Assembly: GCA_963818505.1 (NCBI GenBank)
Contig: CAWFSJ010000001.1
Location: 248,001 to 312,000 of the forward strand
Length of the DNA: 64,000 bases
Direction: 5' to 3'
Source: JADKAV01 sp963818505
GTDB lineage: Bacteria > Actinomycetota > Actinomycetes > S36-B12 > UBA10799
Part shown: positions 8,331-17,384 of the stretch, piece by piece
Layout: each line of letters opens with the position of its first letter
Numbering within the stretch: the first letter of the stretch is position 1
Translations under genes and position numbers: made by a program
Notes under the pieces: generated by a model
Database searches by the model: none
Seen by the model: the letters and a program-made list of their open reading frames with translations, nothing else
Told to the model about the DNA's origin: nothing

Positions 8331-9674
8331 TCAACGCGCCTCGCTCGGGCTGCTCAGATTGAAGCCGTCCACCACCAGGGCCGGCATCGCAGTGCGTGTG
8401 AACCAGTCAGCCCACTCCCGCGGCAGACAGGGTGAGGTGGTACTGGCGTCGCTGATTCGCGACAACATGTCCGGCACCGAGACGTTGAACCGGAAGTTCG
8501 GCAGGGAAGCGACGATTTCACCCTCCCGGACGCGGTAGACCCCATCCCTGGTGAGCCCGGTGAGTAAGAGGTTCTGGGGGTCCACCTCGCGGATGTACCA
8601 AAGGCAGTTGATGAGCACTGCATCCTTGGTCCTGGCGATGAGTCCGTCCAGATCGCCCTTGGCCTCGTCGTCGACCATGATCAGGTTGTCGGCCAAGTAG
8701 GTGGGTTCGAGACCGAACTTCGCCGCCGTCGGACGGCTTGCCCGCAGGGCCGTAAGTGCGCCGTCCTGGATCAGTTCGCAGCGGCTCAGCGCGAGGGCGT
8801 TGTCGAACACGGACTCCATACTCGAGTCCGCCTCGATCACCGCGTGGTTCCCGGTCTCAAGGCCGACGTGCCCTGGGTCGGAGAACAGGCTGAGCCTACG
8901 GGTGGTCAACTGCTGGCCCAAACGGGTGCCTCCGCCGGGCAGAGAGAACACGTTGTGGCCCTCGACAGCATCCCTGCCGTTGGCAGACCAGGTCAAGTAG
9001 ATCAGCAGGTCCGCCACTGCTGAGGGGGTCAGGATGACACGGTGACGCCCGGCGGCCAGGTCCTCGCGTCGCGCCGAGACCGCCAGCAACTGGGACTGCC
9101 GCGCGGCAGCCTGGGCGAAGTCCGCGTCCAGGGTGTTGGAACCCCACCACGTAGTGCCGGTGTCGGTGCGGGCAGAAGCCTCGAAGCGCGGTGTGGTCTG
9201 CACCGTGCGCAACCGGTGCCCGGCGACCGAGGCCAAGTAGGTCGTGGTGCTGTCGATCTGGGCGTATCCGAACTGCGCGGCGGGCTGGCGCAGGAACAGG
9301 TCCACGGGTGCCACGAGCCTGTCGGTGGTTTCAGGGTCGAGGTGTGCGGGTGCATCCGGGAAGTCCACATCGACGACCGTCTCGGTGCTCGCAGCTGAAT
9401 CGGTGGGCGTGGCCTGGTCGGCAACCCGAGCGGCCTCGGCGGCAAGTCGTTGTGCGTCGTGCTCGTCGGCGACCTCACCGGAGACCACCCCGATGGCGGC
9501 CTGTCCGTCCTCGCGGCGCACGGCCACCACGGTCAGGGTCTGCGACAACATGTCGCCGTTGGTCGTGAGTGCCGAATTCGCCCAGCGCAGGTTGAGGCTG
9601 TGTTCTGCGCGCAGGATCGCGTAGCCCTGCGCCAACTCCTCCAAGGCGGCTTCGGTGATGGCAGCGACGTTCAT
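8331..9674 (-). CDS. pmbA: TldE/PmbA-type subunit of the TldD-TldE metalloprotease
   Basis: A 447-residue protein of the TldD/PmbA (U62) family without the HExxxH zinc motif of its partner, as expected for the TldE/PmbA half. In Escherichia coli the TldD-TldE heterodimer degrades unfolded peptides and processes microcin B17 and CcdA; only the TldD half is catalytic. The start ATG 9674 overlaps the tldD stop in an ATGA motif, so the two are translationally coupled, as needed for a 1:1 complex. The frame extends upstream to 9734 but that part lies inside tldD. It overlaps no other gene and faces the DUF3099 gene. Confidence 0.9.
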   Translation of the reverse strand: MNVAAITEAALEELAQGYAILRAEHSLNLRWANSALTTNGDMLSQTLTVVAVRREDGQAAIGVVSGEVADEHDAQRLAAEAARVADQATPTDSAASTETVVDVDFPDAPAHLDPETTDRLVAPVDLFLRQPAAQFGYAQIDSTTTYLASVAGHRLRTVQTTPRFEASARTDTGTTWWGSNTLDADFAQAAARQSQLLAVSARREDLAAGRHRVILTPSAVADLLIYLTWSANGRDAVEGHNVFSLPGGGTRLGQQLTTRRLSLFSDPGHVGLETGNHAVIEADSSMESVFDNALALSRCELIQDGALTALRASRPTAAKFGLEPTYLADNLIMVDDEAKGDLDGLIARTKDAVLINCLWYIREVDPQNLLLTGLTRDGVYRVREGEIVASLPNFRFNVSVPDMLSRISDASTTSPCLPREWADWFTRTAMPALVVDGFNLSSPSEAR

Positions 9675-11164
9675 GCCACCGCCTCCTTCTTGGTGTTGAG
9701 GATGTTCACAGCGCTGAACAGCGCCGACGGGCATCCATGCGACACAGCCGCCACTTGGCCCGGCTGACCCTTACCGCAATTGAGTGCACCGCCGAGCACA
9801 TAAGTCTGCGGACCACCCAGACCGGTGAGGGAGTTCCAGAACTCGAGAGTGTTGGACTGGTAGGCGACGTCGCGCACCTGCCCGGCTAGGCGCCCTGAGC
9901 GGATCAGGAAGAACCTCTGACCTGTGAACTGGAAGTTGTAGCGCTGCATGTCGATGGACCACGACTTGTCCCCGACCACGTAGATCCCGTTCTCAACGCC
10001 CCCGATGAGCGACTCGGTGTCCGGACCGTCCGGGGCCGGGCGCAGACTGACGTTGGGCATGCGTTGGATGGGGACGTGGGCGGCACTGTCGGCGTAGGCG
10101 CAACCGTTGGATTTGCCCAGGTTGCCGGCCATCTGCCTGTCCAGCTGGTAGCCGACGAGAACCCCATCGCGCACCAGGTCCCATTCGCCGGCCTCGACAG
10201 CCTCGTCGTCCCAGCCCACGGTCGACAGCCCGTGGGCTGCGGTGCGGTCCGCCCGGATGTTCATGAGCTCACTGCCGTACTGCAGCGTTCCGAGCCGATC
10301 CACGGTGGCGAAGGAAGTGCCCGCATAGTTCGCCTCGTAACCCAGAGCCCGGTCCTTCTCCGTAGCGTGGCCCACGGACTCGTGAATGGTCAGCCACAGG
10401 TTCGTGGGATCCACGACCAGGTCGTACCGGCCCGCAGTGACGGAAGGCGCAGCGACCTTCTCAGCGAGTAGGTCGGGAAGTGCGAGCAGCTCATCGCCCC
10501 AGTCGTCCAAGGCGTACTCCCAACCGCGACCGATGGGCCCGGCCGTGGTGGACATGTCGTCGAAACCTGTGTCCGTGAGCGCGATGGCCGTGTAGCTCGG
10601 GTGTGACCGCACCCTCTGCTGCACGATGCGCGAGCCGGAAAGATCCGCCAGGAAGGTCGTCTCCACAGCAGCTTCGTAGGTGGCACTCGTGTGATCGGTT
10701 CCGGGCGTCAGGCGCGCGCTGTTGTCGGTGAGCACCTCCGATACGACATTGATGGGGACGTCGAACGGATTGATCTGGTAGGCCGACACATGCGTGCCCT
10801 GTGCCGGCGGGTTGTCGGCCAGTTCGACACGGGGTCCGGGCAGGGCTGCGCATCGGCGGGCGAGCTCGCATGCGCGCGCGGCCGCATCGCGCACAGCGAC
10901 CGGGTCTGTGGTTCCGCACGCCGCGAAGCCCCATGCTCCGTCGAGGACCACCCTCACACCGACGCCGAAGTCGCGGTGGTCCGCGGCGGTCTCAACCTGC
11001 CCGTCGCGCACGTGCACGAAGCGCGAACGGGTGAGGGCAACGCGCACGGCAGCGTAGGAGGCGCCGAACCCGGAGCAGACGGTCAGGGCGGCATCGGTGA
11101 TCGCATCAAGATCGAGGACGGCGAAGTCCGGTGCGATTCGTGGATCGAGGGTCACACCCCGCAT
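9671..11164 (-). CDS. tldD: TldD-type metalloprotease catalytic subunit
   Basis: A 497-residue protein carrying the TldD zinc motif HESVGH (His261, Glu262, His266), followed by the conserved ATEKDRALGYEANYAGTSF region. The partner pmbA follows with a 4-base overlap. The complex is cytoplasmic and digests short or unfolded peptides through a narrow entrance. The start at 11164 (ATG, MRGVTLDPRIAPDF) gives normal family length. It is divergent from the Mur-ligase gene at 11196, with only 31 bases between the two starts, so the promoters must overlap. Confidence 0.93.
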   Translation of the reverse strand: MRGVTLDPRIAPDFAVLDLDAITDAALTVCSGFGASYAAVRVALTRSRFVHVRDGQVETAADHRDFGVGVRVVLDGAWGFAACGTTDPVAVRDAAARACELARRCAALPGPRVELADNPPAQGTHVSAYQINPFDVPINVVSEVLTDNSARLTPGTDHTSATYEAAVETTFLADLSGSRIVQQRVRSHPSYTAIALTDTGFDDMSTTAGPIGRGWEYALDDWGDELLALPDLLAEKVAAPSVTAGRYDLVVDPTNLWLTIHESVGHATEKDRALGYEANYAGTSFATVDRLGTLQYGSELMNIRADRTAAHGLSTVGWDDEAVEAGEWDLVRDGVLVGYQLDRQMAGNLGKSNGCAYADSAAHVPIQRMPNVSLRPAPDGPDTESLIGGVENGIYVVGDKSWSIDMQRYNFQFTGQRFFLIRSGRLAGQVRDVAYQSNTLEFWNSLTGLGGPQTYVLGGALNCGKGQPGQVAAVSHGCPSALFSAVNILNTKKEAVA

Positions 11165-11195
11165 TCTGCCGTGAGGTCATGCCACCCTGGTTGTT

Positions 11196-12704
11196 GTGAC
11201 CGTCATTGTCGACATTCGTGTCCTGGGGGGTCCTAATCCCGATATTCCGGGTCCAGCCGTGAGGCTGACCGTGGCGGGTCCCTGGGATGGCCACGAGGAG
11301 GTGGTCGAGACCGTGCTGCGTGCTGCCTCGGTGGTGGACATGCCAATTCGCGCCGAGGACATCGTCATCCGCCCGACCGACGACGGATATGTGGTGGCTT
11401 GGCCTGTGTCCGACCGGCGGGCTGCCCGTGCCCATGCGGCGGCCACCAGCGCCATGATCTACGAGGCCCCAGCCCCCGACGTGGCGGCTGGGCCGGCTCA
11501 ACCCTTCGAGTTGCTGAACCCGCACGTGCCCTGTGTCGCGATCAGCGGAACGAACGGTAAGACCACGACAACCCGTTTGATCGCGCACTGCGCGCGCACC
11601 GCCGGGCTGTCGACGGCGTGGTCCAGTACCGATGGCGTCTTCCGTGACGGCGAGCTCGTCGAGGCCGGTGACTTCAGTGGCCCTGGCGGCGCTCGTCGGG
11701 TGCTGGCCGTGGACGGCCTGGGCTTCGCCGTGCTGGAGACTGCTCGAGGCGGCCTGCTGCTTCGGGGCATGAGTGTGAGCCGGATCAATGTCGCGGTGGT
11801 CACCAATGTGGCCGCCGATCACCTGGGCAGCCATGGCATCAACACTGTGGAGCAACTGGCGATGGTCAAAGCCACCGTCGTGCGAATCGTCGACCCCGAC
11901 GGCTGGGTGGTCCTGAACGCCGATGAGCCCCTTGTGAGGCACATGGCCGAGCAGTCCCCGGGCCAGCAGTGGTTCTTCGGGCTCGACAGCGAGCCACAGG
12001 GGAGCCGGTTCACGACCGTGCGCGACGGCCGGGTCGTGGTCCTGGGTGGAACAGATCTGGATCTCGGACGGCTGGTGGACATGCCGATCACGGTGGGCGG
12101 GCGTGCCCGCTTCAACGTGGCCAATGTGCTGGCCGCTGCCTCCGCGGCGCTGGCCGCTGGCATAGAGCCCGCAGATGTTCGCAAAGCGCTCGTTTCGTTC
12201 CGCCCTGATCGCACCTTGTCCTCCGGGCGGTTCAACTGCTGGACGATCGACGGCCGCTTGCTCATCCTCGACATGGCGCACAACACCGAGAGTCTGCGCG
12301 AGCTGCTCACGACGGCGCGCTCGCTGACCCCCACCGGCAGGCTCTGGGTTGCTTTCGGCACCGCTGGGGATCGCGAGGACGAGGTGCTGCAGGGTATGGG
12401 TTTCGCCGCTGCGGACCTGGCCGATGAGGCCTTCCCGCTCGACAAGCCCAGCTACCTGCGTGACCGCACCCCCGATGAGATGCGCGCGCAGTTCCTCTCC
12501 GGTATGGCCGTGGCCGGGTCGACCTCCCAGGAGTGCTTCGGTGGTGAACTCGAGGCGGCCCGCGAGCTCGTCCGACGCAGCTGCGAGGGTGACGTTGTGG
12601 TGATCACCGTGGCCGAACAGTTGCCGCAGATCGAGGAATGGCTCATCGGTCACGGCGGCGTCGAAGTCGACCCGGGACAGTGGCTGAGCGCTGCCCGCGA
12701 CTGA
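11196..12704 (+). CDS. CphA-like Mur ligase without an ATP-grasp domain
   Basis: A 502-residue protein (GTG start). Residues 110-500 resemble the C-terminal Mur-ligase half of cyanophycin synthetase: P-loop SGTNGKTTTTRL near 118, then LETARGGLLLRG and VVTNVAADHLGSHGINTVEQ, each with a close counterpart in the CphA of this window. The first 100 residues (LGGPNPDIPG; GYVVAWPVSDRRAARAH) are weakly reminiscent of the CphA N-terminal domain, so the protein looks like CphA with the ATP-grasp domain cut out. In CphA the Mur module adds arginine to the aspartate side chain; ATP binding looks intact here, but the acceptor is unknown. Divergent from tldD. Confidence 0.75.
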   Translation: MTVIVDIRVLGGPNPDIPGPAVRLTVAGPWDGHEEVVETVLRAASVVDMPIRAEDIVIRPTDDGYVVAWPVSDRRAARAHAAATSAMIYEAPAPDVAAGPAQPFELLNPHVPCVAISGTNGKTTTTRLIAHCARTAGLSTAWSSTDGVFRDGELVEAGDFSGPGGARRVLAVDGLGFAVLETARGGLLLRGMSVSRINVAVVTNVAADHLGSHGINTVEQLAMVKATVVRIVDPDGWVVLNADEPLVRHMAEQSPGQQWFFGLDSEPQGSRFTTVRDGRVVVLGGTDLDLGRLVDMPITVGGRARFNVANVLAAASAALAAGIEPADVRKALVSFRPDRTLSSGRFNCWTIDGRLLILDMAHNTESLRELLTTARSLTPTGRLWVAFGTAGDREDEVLQGMGFAAADLADEAFPLDKPSYLRDRTPDEMRAQFLSGMAVAGSTSQECFGGELEAARELVRRSCEGDVVVITVAEQLPQIEEWLIGHGGVEVDPGQWLSAARD

Positions 12705-12731
12705 CTTCGCCGGCATCTACCGGACGACTCG

Positions 12732-12746
12732 AGGCGCACGGCGCCT
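12732..12746. terminator. Short hairpin between convergent genes
   Basis: AGGCGC-ACG-GCGCCT forms a 6-bp GC-rich stem with a 3-base loop between the stop of the Mur-ligase gene and the stop of the convergent secreted-protein gene. There is no U-tract, so it is a weak terminator candidate. Confidence 0.3.
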
Positions 12747-13575
12747 ACGACCGGGTGGCCGTCCAGGAGAAAGTTCCGGTGTTCCCGGACACCATTCCGA
12801 ACCCGGTGCAGAACATCATCGCCTTCATCGTTCCCGTCCCGTGTGCACTCGTCGGTGAGTCGAAGGTGCCGGTCAAAGAGCCGATGGCCTGACCGGTCCA
12901 GGCCCCCGTGGCTCCGGTGGGGTGCTGGAACTGCGCGTTGGCGATCGGCGACGGAGGCGGGTTCGCCGAACTGAAACCGCCTGACGAGCACGACGCGAAG
13001 GTGAAGGTGTACCCGAAGCCGAGCGTCGTCACACTTGCCTGGTCGGCGCCCACGGTGAAGGTGAGTTCGGTCACCGTCGCGCCGCCGCCACTGACCGGCC
13101 CGCTGAGGACCGTGGAGCGCCAGGTTCCCGCCTGGGGGGTGACCACGGCCGGTTCGGGTTGCGTCACGCTGAAGCCAAGGGTCGTGTGGCCGACGTCCGC
13201 GCCGACCTTGAGCCGGTAGTCACCTATCTCGACCGGACTGCCAGCGAACAACTTCGTCAGCGCCATCGTGTGCGAGCCCTTGAAGCGTCCGATCCGCTGC
13301 ACGCGGTGGACGGTCTGCCATGTCCCATTGCGCTTGACCATGAGACGGTACTGGAAATGCCTACTGCGTTTGGAGAATGAGTACACGAGCCTTACTGCAC
13401 CGGCTTCTGAAGCGGTGAACTCCTGGTCGGTCAGATGTGCGGAGATTCTGGCCTTGGCCACAGCACTGGTGCTCGTCGGGCGCTCGCTAAGCGCCGGGCC
13501 AACTGCTGCCACCTGAATCGGGATGGCAAAAGCAAGAGCCGACGAGAAGGCGACGATTGCGGAGAAACGGACCAT
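12745..13575 (-). CDS. Secreted protein of unknown function
   Basis: A 276-residue protein with a signal peptide (MVRFSAIVAFSSALAFAIP, cleavage likely near residues 24-28). An N-terminal beta-rich part (residues 45-135) contains YSFSKRSRHFQYRLMVKRNGTWQ, a pattern like bacterial Ig-like or bulk-surface proteins. A second part (150-276) is rich in Gly, Thr and Ser and has two Cys pairs' worth of candidates (FASCSSGG, MMFCTGFG). No catalytic motif is visible. ATG 13575 is chosen because the signal peptide starts there; the upstream extension to 13623 lacks signal character. It lies downstream of cphA on the same strand, with a 95-base gap. Confidence 0.6.
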   Translation of the reverse strand: MVRFSAIVAFSSALAFAIPIQVAAVGPALSERPTSTSAVAKARISAHLTDQEFTASEAGAVRLVYSFSKRSRHFQYRLMVKRNGTWQTVHRVQRIGRFKGSHTMALTKLFAGSPVEIGDYRLKVGADVGHTTLGFSVTQPEPAVVTPQAGTWRSTVLSGPVSGGGATVTELTFTVGADQASVTTLGFGYTFTFASCSSGGFSSANPPPSPIANAQFQHPTGATGAWTGQAIGSLTGTFDSPTSAHGTGTMKAMMFCTGFGMVSGNTGTFSWTATRS

Positions 13576-13670
13576 GATGACCCCCTCACGCGAGGCGGGC
13601 ATCGAAGGCGATGTACGCCTCACCTCCAGAGTACGCCCATTGATCGGGTGGGGCAGTGTCCGCGATCGCG

Positions 13671-16361
13671 CTATCCGTGTGCTGCCTGCATGAGAACGTC
13701 CGCGAGGGCCTGCGTGTCGTCGCCCATCACTGCGAGAACGTCGCCGGGATTGGCAACGCCGAGCGCGTACTCGGCCGCCTCGACCTCATCGAGGATTGTC
13801 GTGACCTCACGGGTGCGTCCTGCTCCCTGTGAGACACCTTCGGCGATGAGTGCGGCAACACTGCCCTCATCGCGGCCCCTGCGTTTCCTGTCCTCACGCA
13901 GCACCAGCACGTCGAAGAACTCACTGGCCGTGCGCCCGAGTTCGATGATGTCCTCGTCCCGGCGGTCCCCGGCGGTTCCGATGACCCCGATGCAGCGACG
14001 GCGCCCGATGTCCTGGTTGCTCTTGGACAGCCCTTCCAGATAGGACTTCAGAAACTCCCCGAGCGCGCGTAGTCCCGCTGCGTTGTGGGCGTAATCCACG
14101 AAGCCGTGGACCCCGTTGATGTCGATGTAGTTCAGGCGGCCAGGGGCCGAGTCCCAGGTCGGCAGGAACCCGGTGAGGCCAGCCCTGATGTCGTGCAGAT
14201 GAGCACCTTGCGCGAAGGCCGCACCCGCTGCGGCCATGGCGTTCATGACGTTGAACCGCGCCTTGCCGTTGTAGGTGGCCGGCAGGCGGTCGCAATACGT
14301 CAGGCGCATCTTGCGCCGGCCCTGCCGCAAGAAGATGTATTCGCCCCGCTCATCGTTGTCCAGCAGAACCGCTGTTCCGCCGCGGCGGCAGTGCGCCTCG
14401 GCCAGTTCTCGTCCCTTCGAACCTGGATCGCCCATGCTCAACCAGATCACGCTGCCACTGCAGCGCCGGCGCATAGCCGCGACCAATGGGTCGTCTGCAT
14501 TGAGCACGGCTGAACCCTCGCGGGGGACAGCCTCCACCACCACGGCTTTCACGTCGGCGAGTTGCTCGAGCGTGTTCACTCCGGAGATGCCGAGGTGGTC
14601 GGGAGCGACGTTGGTGACCACTGCCACGTCGTTGCGGTCGTAGCCCAGGCCCTCGCGCAGAATCCCGCCCCGGGCCACCTCCAGAACCGCGAGGTCGACC
14701 CGTGGGTTCTGCAGGACCATCCTGGCGCTCTTCGGACCGGAGGCGTCGGCCTGGATGATGAGTCGCTGGTCGATCGTGATGCCGTCCGTGGAGGTCATCC
14801 CGACCTTGCGGCCCATACCCTTGAAGATCGCGGCGATCATGCGGGCGGTGGTCGTCTTGCCGTTCGTGCCCGTCACGGCGACGATCGGAACTCGCGAACG
14901 TGAGCCCACGGGGAACAGGTTGTCGATGACGGCCTTGGCGACGAACTGGGGTTCGCCGATCGTGGGGTGGGTGTGCATGCGGAAACCCGGGGCGGCATTG
15001 ACCTCGCAGATGCCGCCGCCCGTTTCTCGGACGGTCTCGGCGATGTCAGGACAAATGAAGTCGATGCCTGCCACATCCAGTCCCACGACTCGCGCGGCTT
15101 CCTCGGCGATCTCCACATTGTCCGGGTGGGCGTCGTAGGTCCGATCGATCGAGATGCCCCCGGTGCTCATGTTTCCGGTCGCAGCAAGCCTCACGTCGAC
15201 ACCGGCATCCGGCACACTGTCCATCGCAAAGCCCTGCTCCGCGACCAGTTCCACCGCCGCTTCAGTGACGCGAATCCGGGTGAGGACCTTTTCGTGGCCC
15301 ACGCCGCGCCGGGGGTCGGAGTTGACGATCTCGACGAGTTCGCTCACCGTGTGCACGCCATCGCCCACGACGTGCGCGGGCACCCGCTCGGCCACCGCCA
15401 CCATGTGACCGCCCACGACCAGGACGCGGTAGTCCTTGCCCGTGTAGTAGCTCTCCACGATCACCCGTCCGTTACGTGCTTGCTCCTTGGCCGCGGCGAA
15501 ACTGGCCTCGACGGCGGCCGCGTCGCGAAGGTCGAGCTGCACCCCACGGCCGTGGTTGCCGTCGGCGGGCTTGATCACAACCGGGAAGCCGATACGTTCG
15601 GCCAGGCGGACCGCTTGCTCGGGCGTGCGGCAACTGTGGGAGCCGGGCACAGGCAGGCCCGCGGCAGCCAGCAGTCGACCGGTCAACTCCTTGTCCGATG
15701 CGATGTCGACGGCCAAGGCGCTGGTCTCGGATGTCATCGTGGCCCGAATCCGGCGCTGGTGGACACCCTGACCGAACTGCACCAAGGAGCCGGTGTTGAG
15801 CCGGATGTAGGGGATGTCCCGGCTCGCAGCCTCGTCGACGAGGGCCTGGGTGGATGGCCCGAATGCGTAACGTTCGGCGTCGAGCAGGAAGCGCTCGAAG
15901 GCCACGTCGAAATCGAAGTCGGGATCGGGTTGGACGAGGTGATTGACCAGTCGCACGGCGAGCCTGCCCGCCTCGACGCCCACCCTCTCGTCCAGATATC
16001 CGTAGATGACGTTGTACTGGCCGGGTTTGTCCGCTGAACGGGTCTTGCCCCGGCGGATCTCGTGACCGGCCTCGGCCTGCAACTGCAGGGCGACATGCTC
16101 GGCGACATGGCCCAGCCACGTGCCCTCCTGCAGGCGCTCCAGGAAGCCACCCCGCTTGCCCCGCGAGCAGGAGTGGTCGCCCACGCCCGGCAACACGTGC
16201 ATGAGCCGGTCGACAAACCCTGGTATCCGGTCGCTGGGCCACTCTTCGAGTTCGCCGAGGTCCACCAACAGGTGGACACACTGGTCGTAGGACCACACGT
16301 TCGGCCCGCGGTAGACCCGGGTGCGAAGGATCTCCAAGGTGCCCTCGGGGCTCTCACTCAT
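13671..16361 (-). CDS. cphA: Cyanophycin synthetase
   Basis: An 896-residue protein, the normal CphA1 length, with all three modules. N-terminal domain (1-160): RVYRGPNVWS and SRGKRGGFLERLQEGTWLGH. ATP-grasp domain (about 215-480): VIKPADGNHGRGVQ and EVNAAPGFRMHTHPT, which adds aspartate to the backbone. Mur-ligase domain (about 485-896): VTGTNGKTTTARM near 494 and VVTNVAPDHLGISGVNTLEQ, which adds arginine to the Asp side chain. The product is cyanophycin (multi-L-arginyl-poly-L-aspartate), an insoluble cytoplasmic nitrogen and carbon reserve. It starts 8 bases after the cphB stop, so the two form an operon with cphB first. Confidence 0.96.
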   Translation of the reverse strand: MSESPEGTLEILRTRVYRGPNVWSYDQCVHLLVDLGELEEWPSDRIPGFVDRLMHVLPGVGDHSCSRGKRGGFLERLQEGTWLGHVAEHVALQLQAEAGHEIRRGKTRSADKPGQYNVIYGYLDERVGVEAGRLAVRLVNHLVQPDPDFDFDVAFERFLLDAERYAFGPSTQALVDEAASRDIPYIRLNTGSLVQFGQGVHQRRIRATMTSETSALAVDIASDKELTGRLLAAAGLPVPGSHSCRTPEQAVRLAERIGFPVVIKPADGNHGRGVQLDLRDAAAVEASFAAAKEQARNGRVIVESYYTGKDYRVLVVGGHMVAVAERVPAHVVGDGVHTVSELVEIVNSDPRRGVGHEKVLTRIRVTEAAVELVAEQGFAMDSVPDAGVDVRLAATGNMSTGGISIDRTYDAHPDNVEIAEEAARVVGLDVAGIDFICPDIAETVRETGGGICEVNAAPGFRMHTHPTIGEPQFVAKAVIDNLFPVGSRSRVPIVAVTGTNGKTTTARMIAAIFKGMGRKVGMTSTDGITIDQRLIIQADASGPKSARMVLQNPRVDLAVLEVARGGILREGLGYDRNDVAVVTNVAPDHLGISGVNTLEQLADVKAVVVEAVPREGSAVLNADDPLVAAMRRRCSGSVIWLSMGDPGSKGRELAEAHCRRGGTAVLLDNDERGEYIFLRQGRRKMRLTYCDRLPATYNGKARFNVMNAMAAAGAAFAQGAHLHDIRAGLTGFLPTWDSAPGRLNYIDINGVHGFVDYAHNAAGLRALGEFLKSYLEGLSKSNQDIGRRRCIGVIGTAGDRRDEDIIELGRTASEFFDVLVLREDRKRRGRDEGSVAALIAEGVSQGAGRTREVTTILDEVEAAEYALGVANPGDVLAVMGDDTQALADVLMQAAHG

Positions 16362-16369
16362 GGGCTCTC

Positions 16370-17320
16370 CTAACTAGGTGGACGCAGTCGGCGTCGCTTC
16401 ACACCACGTTCAGCGTTACGGTCGTGGGCCCCCTCGGAATCGACGCGTCGGGTGGCTGTGCGCGCCGGGACGTGTTCGGAGGTCCTTCGGGCGGTTCGCG
16501 CCTGTTCAACGGCCGTCCGGTACTCGACCAGTTGACGATCCAGCAGGTCGAAACGGGTCCCGGTCGGCAGGAAGTGGACCTTCGCCCCGGAGATCAGAAT
16601 CGGTTCGCTGCCCCGGGCCGCGTACGCGTTGGTGACGGCCTCTCGGGCATCGGCCAGGAAGACCGCACCCCGGCCGTACACCTCCAACGCCCGCTCATCT
16701 GTGACGATCGCACTGGTGTCCTCATCGACACCGAGGCCGAGGAGGTTGGGGCTGGCCGAGACCAGGGACAGCAGTCTGCCGAACCGACCCCTTTCGGCGA
16801 AGTGCTGATCCACGATGACTCCGGGAAGCAGCCCGAGGCCCTGCGCGAGGTTGGCCATGCGTTGCTTCGGGGTCTCCCCGCTGGCCCCAAGCGCGACCAT
16901 GTGTTCGCTGACCACGGACGCACCTGCGCTGGTCCCGCCCACGACCACGCCCTCGCGGTACATGGCGGCCACGCGGTCACCGAGATTCGTGCCGCGCAGG
17001 ACCCCCGCCAGGCGTGCCTGGTTGCCTCCGGTGAAGAAGATCCCGGTTGCTCCCGAGATCGCCTTGGTCGACACGAGGCTCTCAGCCTCGGCGCGGTTGA
17101 CCGGCCGGACGGACAGCACCTGCGCTGCACCGAGTTCGTAGAAGACCCTCTCGTAGAGGTCGGTTATCTCATCACCCAGCGATGAGGCCGTGGCGCAAAC
17201 CGCGATCACGGCTTCGCTGCCTCCGGACAGGGAGACGAAGCGGCGCAGGATCCGGCGATGCCCGAGTTTGTCCTCCGCGCCACCGATGATCATCAGTCGG
17301 CGAACCGTGTCGGACGTCAC
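16370..17320 (-). CDS. cphB: Cyanophycinase
   Basis: A 316-residue peptidase of family S51. The nucleophile motif GGTSAGAS is near residue 128 and a conserved VDQHFAERGRFGR near 168 provides the histidine region. It hydrolyses cyanophycin to beta-Asp-Arg dipeptides. The N-terminal RRLMIIGGAEDKLGHRRIL is typical of the family. GTG 17320 is preferred to the more upstream GTG 17395, which would overlap the divergent phosphatase gene. The last 60 residues are Arg/Thr-rich and longer than usual, probably disordered. The gene is first in the cphB-cphA operon, so synthesis and breakdown are transcribed together. Confidence 0.93.
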   Translation of the reverse strand: MTSDTVRRLMIIGGAEDKLGHRRILRRFVSLSGGSEAVIAVCATASSLGDEITDLYERVFYELGAAQVLSVRPVNRAEAESLVSTKAISGATGIFFTGGNQARLAGVLRGTNLGDRVAAMYREGVVVGGTSAGASVVSEHMVALGASGETPKQRMANLAQGLGLLPGVIVDQHFAERGRFGRLLSLVSASPNLLGLGVDEDTSAIVTDERALEVYGRGAVFLADAREAVTNAYAARGSEPILISGAKVHFLPTGTRFDLLDRQLVEYRTAVEQARTARRTSEHVPARTATRRVDSEGAHDRNAERGVKRRRLRPPS

Positions 17321-17384
17321 GCAGGCAACAGTACGGTGTGCCCTCGGATGGTCGCACGGCTGCCACGCTGGCAGAATGCGGGCC

